Source: Thysanoteuthis rhombus (Eukaryota; Mollusca; Cephalopoda; Oegopsida; Thysanoteuthidae). Taken from it: a stretch of 64,000 nucleotides of DNA. This document shows, one piece after another, positions 59,140 to 64,000 of this stretch. The position numbers were made by a program, and so were the translations under genes. The stretch spans positions 39,340,825 through 39,404,824 of the forward strand of contig OY735215.1 of the NCBI GenBank assembly GCA_963457665.1, in the 5' to 3' direction. The first letter of the stretch is position 1. Each line of letters starts with the position of its first letter. Below the pieces are notes generated by a model. That model saw only the letters and a list, made by a program, of their open reading frames with translations. It made no database searches and was not told the DNA's origin.

Positions 59140-59400
59140 GATGAGTGTGATCAATTAAAAATTGGAAAAAGAGGTGATCATTGAATACGTTCCTTCTCTC
59201 ATATTTTCGCATTTTGTAGGGTGATAATAACTAAAAACTTCAATTTTTTCCCAAAACAATTTGAAGCCAATTGCATGATACAAACATGCACGCATAGCCA
59301 GCCAGCCCGCCAGCCAGCCAGCCAGATGAACTTGAAAACTGATAAAACCTACGTTGACAGCTTTGATGACTGTTTCGGTTGACGGTTTCTAACAAGTAAG
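59140..59400 (-). repeat. Interspersed repeat family A, copy 4
   Basis: On the minus strand GTCAACCGAAACAGTCATC, a (GGCT)n-like block GGCTGGCTGGCTGGCGGGCT and AATTTTTAATTGATCACACT follow the family order. Confidence 0.65.
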
Positions 59401-59447
59401 TATTGTGGAAAGATGTAAAACGTACTAAATAGTTCTCATGTTGTACC

Positions 59448-59672
59448 CAAACGTAACAACAAATGCCAAATGCGCTAAATATGGCAACGTTGACGACCAT
59501 TTCTCCTGGCTAACCTCCACTTCATCAAAGTCTTCGTTAATAACTTTCTCGGTGTGAGATATTTCCTTTTTACTTCCCCAGATTTCCCCTTTTCCCTTTC
59601 GTCCATCCAACTTTCAACAGTTAGCAATCTTTCAGTGAAGAGACCCATCATATTTTTAGCATTTAAAACCAT
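59448..59672 (-). CDS. Possible first or lone exon, weak
   Basis: Two overlapping minus frames start at 59672 and 59610. The second reads [18 protein letters not shown], then [20 protein letters not shown] and [10 protein letters not shown], an acidic stretch leading into a hydrophobic segment. A GTACAA donor-like site follows at 59446. By eye the end loosely resembles the membrane-anchor N-terminus of serine palmitoyltransferase subunit 2, but the match is too short to name it. No downstream exon was found. Confidence 0.22.
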
Positions 59673-59747
59673 TGGCGAAATTTGCTGCTTGAATTTCTAT
59701 TGCTTCTTAGAAAATTTTGTTTTTTTCGGAATTTTTTTGGCATATGA

Positions 59748-59751
<4 letters not shown>

Positions 59752-59815
<64 letters not shown>

Positions 59816-59924
59816 ATGTATGTGTGTGCGTGTGTACGTGTGTATATATATATGCGTGTGTTTGTGTGTACGTGTGCATATATACACATATATATGTGTG
59901 TGTACGTGTGTATATATACATATA

Positions 59925-59975
<51 letters not shown>
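59752..59975. repeat. Long compound (TA)n/(TG)n microsatellite
   Basis: Alternates TA and TG/CGTG blocks for about 220 bases. It is open in several frames on both strands only because of the repeat. Confidence 0.97.
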
Positions 59976-59977
<2 letters not shown>

Positions 59978-60599
59978 TATCCATGTATTGAAAAAATAAT
60001 TGATTTTTTGAATAATTAAAGGATTTGAAGAATTCGTCTATTGAAAGAAAATATATTCTATTGAAAGAAAAAAATATCAATAATTGTTCCTCTTCCAAGT
60101 ATTTTTACACGCTTTCTATATGAATAAATCTTTTCTTAAAAAACAAAGTTTTCTCCAAAGCAGAAGAAATTCACACATATGACCATCCATTACAAATGTC
60201 CTCAATGGTTTGAGATCCTCTTAATGAAAGATTGCCCAACGATTTTCTTTCTTGATGTCTTTTCACAGTGTGAGATTTTTTCCTATAAACCCCTGGGTCA
60301 CAACGAAATCCTCCACACAACGGTTAGTGCCTGGGAACAGAAGACAAAGGAAGATTTTGCTTCTTGTCGTATTTTCTCATTATCTTTCATACTATGTACA
60401 AGAGGACCCCCTCCCTTTTAAAAATGGAGGGGATCAATGGGGGTCTTTTTTTTTATCTGTCTTTTCATTTGTTGGCACTTTTCGTCCTTGGGTGACTCTC
60501 CTTGAATATTCATCCATTTTAGTAGCATATGAACATCTATCACACAATCTATCTGTTGAACTATCATAGCCTTCAAAAGTTTCGAAGGGTTATATCTTT

Positions 60600-60700
60600 T
60601 TTTATATTTGCATGTGTCTGTGTGTTTATTCCAACGCTCCCTGTCGTATCGTTTTGTCTATGGACTTGAAAACTACCCTCAGTACTCCACTACATCCTTT
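60600..60700 (+). repeat. Short interspersed repeat shared with 52265-52375
   Basis: Same orientation and order of blocks as its partner, ending TCAGTACTCCACTA. Confidence 0.6.
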
Positions 60701-60890
60701 TTCTGATTTTTTACCCTTCTGAGCCTTATTAATGCGGGTTTATAAATAGCATCAAGATTCTCCAAAATTTAGATGCTTTTAGATATTTTTTCTTTAGATT
60801 TCTGATGTTTTCTAATGAAAAACGCTTCTGATGTCACAAAGAGAATTAATTCTAACCATATTCATTCACTGATGTTTTTTTTTCTTACAG

Positions 60891-61157
60891 GATTTGAAAT
60901 TTATCAGTGTGTCTATCTATCCATCGGAACAAATCAGAACACCTAAATATATTGAATGTGTTTCATCTTATGGCAAGATCTATCTATCGAAACAAATAAG
61001 CACAACAGAATGTGTTCCAATGTATGACAAGATCTATCCATCGAAATAAATCAACATGCCTAAATATATTGAATGTGTTCCATCATACGACGATATCTAT
61101 GTATTGAAACAAACAAGCATACCGAGATATATTGAATATGCTCCATCGTACGACAAT
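60891..61157 (+). repeat. Tandem 63-bp repeat in frame (21-residue units), four units
   Basis: Units are 60915-60977, 60978-61031, 61032-61094 and 61095-61157: 63, 54, 63 and 63 nt, all multiples of three. Read in one frame they give IYPSEQIRTPKYIECVSSYG-like units. A pyrimidine tract and TTACAG precede GAT at 60891, in the same frame. A TAA interrupts unit 3 at 61047. Either a decayed repeat-protein exon or a minisatellite with a fortuitous period. No family recognised. Confidence 0.6.
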
Positions 61158-61159
61158 TC

Positions 61160-61715
61160 CCTCACTCAGTTATGCCAATCGCTTTAAATTTGTTTTATTA
61201 ACGTAACTTGAGCATAAGACTACGTTCACAGAACATGCAGTAGGGAGCAAACTCTCCAACTGTATCTCGCATGACAAGGCTGCAAACCATGGCATTGTAG
61301 TCAATAATTCAGTTTCCCGTTATCTATAAGACTTCATTTAGCAGAAACCAATAAATTAAGAATTCGTTCTAGCAAGTTGAATAAGAGAATTCTGCTGTCA
61401 AAACCACATCTTGAAACTATTCGGGATCTCATTATATTCTTCATTACCCAAAGCCAAGACACATAAGAGGCAAATTGAGTACCTTATATCGTCAATTCTA
61501 CTTGAATGATTCTTTCTTGAATTTCCACGAAATCTTTATATCGATTGCTATTAATCGATGTTAACATTTTCATGCAGAAATGAACTTCTTTGACATTATA
61601 CGTACCAGTTCACAAGTTTTTCATCCATCTGAACATTTTCATATCGCCTTAGGGTTGCATATACCAGTCTCCATCTTGTATGTTTAGAAGTGGATACTTG
61701 AGAATCGTACTATTA
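61160..61715. other. Unassigned stretch
   Basis: No exon or repeat recognised downstream of the tandem array; no in-frame continuation of the array text beyond a few codons. Confidence 0.4.
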
Positions 61716-61719
61716 GCCC

Positions 61720-62080
61720 AATGATCACCATGGCCCCGATAGTAGAGTGATTCCCTCCGGTACGGTAAGCTGGGTTTCAATCAACCCCTGGGTCATACCA
61801 AAGACTTTGAAAATGGTACTCATCACTCAGCACAATGACTCTGATTGAATGACCTCCCACCGAGGCTAAGTGGTTCGACCATGTCATGTTGGATGAACTG
61901 ATTTTCGAAAGATCACCGAGATTAAGCCACTTCGAGTCTGGTCAGTGTCTAGTTGAGTAACCATTGGCGACTGCAAAATATAAGCAAAACGAAGTTTTGA
62001 CGGACTTGCAAGCCGGGTTGGGTCTTACTAATAATTGTCCGTTTGTATCTAATCCAGTGATACTCTCAATGGATGTTTAA
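61720..62080 (+). mobile_element. Possible tRNA-derived SINE
   Basis: TGGCCCCGATAGTAGAGTG could be the A box and GCTGGGTTTCAATCAACCCC the B box. A non-tRNA body (CAAAGACTTTGAAAATGGTA, TCACTCAGCACA) follows. Only one copy in the window. Confidence 0.45.
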
Positions 62081-62339
62081 GCGAAGGAAGATAATACATG
62101 GAGGCAAAGAGCATATTCAGATGAGTGAGATTTAGTGTTTTAGCTCCATCTGAGTTCTTTATTCGTTGGGCTCTCCTCCAATGTAATTTCTTGCCATTGT
62201 TAAATCAGTAATCGATGAAAATCTTCCATTCATTTTGACCACAATATTCACGGGCTTCATTAAGATCTGTCAGCCCAAACTGTCTACCAGACTGTTGAAA
62301 TAGATTTCTTCAGTTTCCAAGTTAGTCAAAAAAAAAACC

Positions 62340-62535
62340 CCCGCTGGACATCACCACTCACTACTGGGATCCTCAGAGATCATATGCGAGACAGTGGCCG
62401 ACAGAATATACGATAGCGTGACGAAGTAGACGATTTCAGAAAGTATTGGCTCAAAGATACCTGCAATCAAGAAGTCAGACGGTGTAGGTCTGTGTCCCGT
62501 GACGGACGCTGAGGCTGCTGCTAGCGCTGATGATG
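62340..62535 (+). mobile_element. RTE-type LINE 3' end, short
   Basis: Encodes LDITTHYWDPQRSYA (shifted RDHMRDSGRQN), ADRIYDSVTK, then FRKYWLKDTCNQEVRRC and ends CCCGTGACGGACGCTGAGGC with a brief GATGATGAT. The 80-codon minus frame opposite it is antisense noise. Confidence 0.8.
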
Positions 62536-62709
62536 ATCGTGACGGTAATGATTGTGTGTTATTCTGTTCTTGTTGAGTCGAGTTGTCTGACATCTTGACG
62601 CTAGTCTGGGCAGCAGATTAGATTATACAACCATCAAAGTTTCATTTTTATACGAAATCGATAACTTGGCGTGATATCTCTTAGTAGCTCACTCAGAGGT
62701 TTATCTCGT

Positions 62710-63420
62710 TAGGAACCCTTGAACAGAACTGTCGCCTGAACTGTCAAAATGGGGTTCTTGAGTTTCCAAGTTTGCTCGGCTGGCTGACTCACTACATATA
62801 CCTATATAAATCACACGTACAGGCTGTACAAATAAAAAGCTGAAAATTTAAATGTTTACTCCTTATTATATCTTGAAAAAAAAACACAAAAAAAAACAAG
62901 CAAAAACTGACAAAGAACTACACTTTTTTGATCTGTCCCTCCACCCTGATAGGTTTTTAGTCGGGGTTCAATTTTCAATGTAATTTGGCCCGTAGTTTAT
63001 TCCCAAGTTGGTCCCGCTGGTGGTCTATGTATGTATGTATGTATGTATGTATGTATGTATGTATGTATGTATGTATGTATCGAGCATACAGGCAATGCCA
63101 AATAAGTTTAACTTACAGCATTTACTTTATAAAATGTGTACGGCGGTTTTTTTTTTCGATTTTTCGAATATATCCGATAATAAGGCTTTATTGGGGAGTG
63201 CAATGCAAATTTATGCTGATTTACTCCCCAACCAGTATTCATGCTTGTTTTTCGAAAATTCTGACTTTCTTAGTGATTACTGCTCAACCAAAGGCGAGAG
63301 AAGTAACCTATTTCAATTATTTAATTGATCACCCCTATTTCGACATGATGCCAGAAGATGTTGGTTAGATTACGGTTTCCATTGGGTTACTGAGAAACTT
63401 GTTTTATGAATAATTATTTA
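62710..63420 (+). repeat. Interspersed repeat family A, copy 5, with (TATG)n insert
   Basis: CAGAACTGTCGCCTGAACTG, GCTCGGCTGGCTGAC, CTTATTATATCTTG, GTCCCTCCACCCTGATAGG, GAGAGAAGTAACCTATTTCA and GATCACCCC follow the family order. A pure (TATG)n array (63026-63080) interrupts it, lengthening the copy. Confidence 0.75.
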
Positions 63421-63564
63421 ATATTGCATATTCTTAAAATCTTGCGATTATGTGAAAAAATGCTATGCGAAACTTTCTCTGGAACTTATATGGAACTTAA
63501 TATGAACGGGTTTGGAGCAGATGCCTGGTCTAGATAATTGCTGGGGGCGGGGCAGAAGGATCTG

Positions 63565-63665
63565 GGCATTTGACTTTTTGAGGGGTTCCTTTCGAACATT
63601 TCATTAGATTTGTCAGTAGAAATGCAATGAATGAAGTACTATTCATAAAGCTTTTTGTGCTACCC
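63565..63665 (+). repeat. Short interspersed repeat shared with 51975-52090
   Basis: See 51975-52090. A minus frame of 82 codons follows at 63914-63666, in the same relative place as the unrecognised frame at 51879-51511, but the two proteins do not obviously match. Confidence 0.5.
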
Positions 63666-64000
63666 TCACTTTTTCAAAAAGAACCCCCCGGAGGGCATCA
63701 ATGAGTCTTGAAACAGTCTTGCAAATGATACCTTTGCTGTTGTAATTGTACTGATCTGGCAGCATTTTACACACAAGAATTCAAGAAAATTGTCGTTTTT
63801 TTGGAACGATGCCAAAACCCTTTGTAGAAAAAGGCACGCGGCAAATTCTGACCAATGGACTTTGATGCTGGTGACAACTTCAATTGTTGGTGGGATTTGT
63901 GGGGAATGTCCCAATGATTATACTCGCTAATATGAGAGCAGGCTTTTTTTGTAACGTCTTCATGAGGAGCAAATAGGTTCCATTAATAATATGGTGACGA

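Noticed and set aside
60915-61157. CRISPR array
   Set aside because: The units are contiguous without distinct spacers, and the DNA is eukaryotic.
62351-62593. 80-codon minus-strand frame
   Set aside because: Antisense to an RTE LINE end.

Overview
The window is AT-rich eukaryotic DNA, most likely from a metazoan and probably a mollusc; an octopus-like cephalopod fits best. The reasons are spliced GT-AG exons, very dense (TA)n, (CA)n, (ATT)n and (CAT)n microsatellites, many 5'-truncated LINE ends, tRNA-headed SINEs and a decayed Helitron. The species assignment is inference. There are no operons, prokaryotic signals or CRISPR arrays.

One protein-coding gene can be read completely: a ten-exon acid-lipase family gene on the minus strand, ATG at 30995 and stop at 13440. 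All exons join in phase across GT-AG sites and give 407 residues with a secretion signal, an HG oxyanion motif (95-96), the GHSQG nucleophile (Ser183), the GGHD acid (Asp354) and the YSHLDF histidine (His383). A TATA-like box lies about 100 bases upstream of the ATG. Its introns hold RTE LINE ends, SINEs, microsatellites and two unnamed repeat families.

Layout: 1-3.4 kb, a repeat copy, microsatellites, a near-perfect foldback hairpin and two U2-snRNA-headed fragments. 4.0-8.4 kb, a heavily mutated Helitron Rep-helicase, followed by a diverged direct duplication at 8.46-9.19 kb. 9.2-12.4 kb, microsatellites and unassigned DNA. 12.5-13.25 kb, the C-terminal part of a LINE. 13.4-31.1 kb, the lipase gene with its promoter; a further LINE 3' end lies inside intron 1 at 29.8-30.5 kb. 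31.3-38.7 kb, LINE debris and unassigned DNA. 38.8-39.5 kb, a pyrimidine-rich minisatellite. 39.96-40.22 kb, a CpG-rich promoter-like island with no recognised gene. 40.8-64 kb, repeats with no confirmed gene: RTE ends, long (TA)n tracts, a pogo/Tigger-like remnant, a hidden 21-codon tandem repeat at 60.9-61.2 kb and two weak coding candidates (51.5-51.9 and 59.45-59.67 kb).

Except for the lipase, nothing here is clearly a functional gene. The most interesting items are the U2-headed repeat, the foldback family linked to microsatellites, the orphan promoter island and the in-frame 63-bp repeat behind a splice-acceptor-like site.
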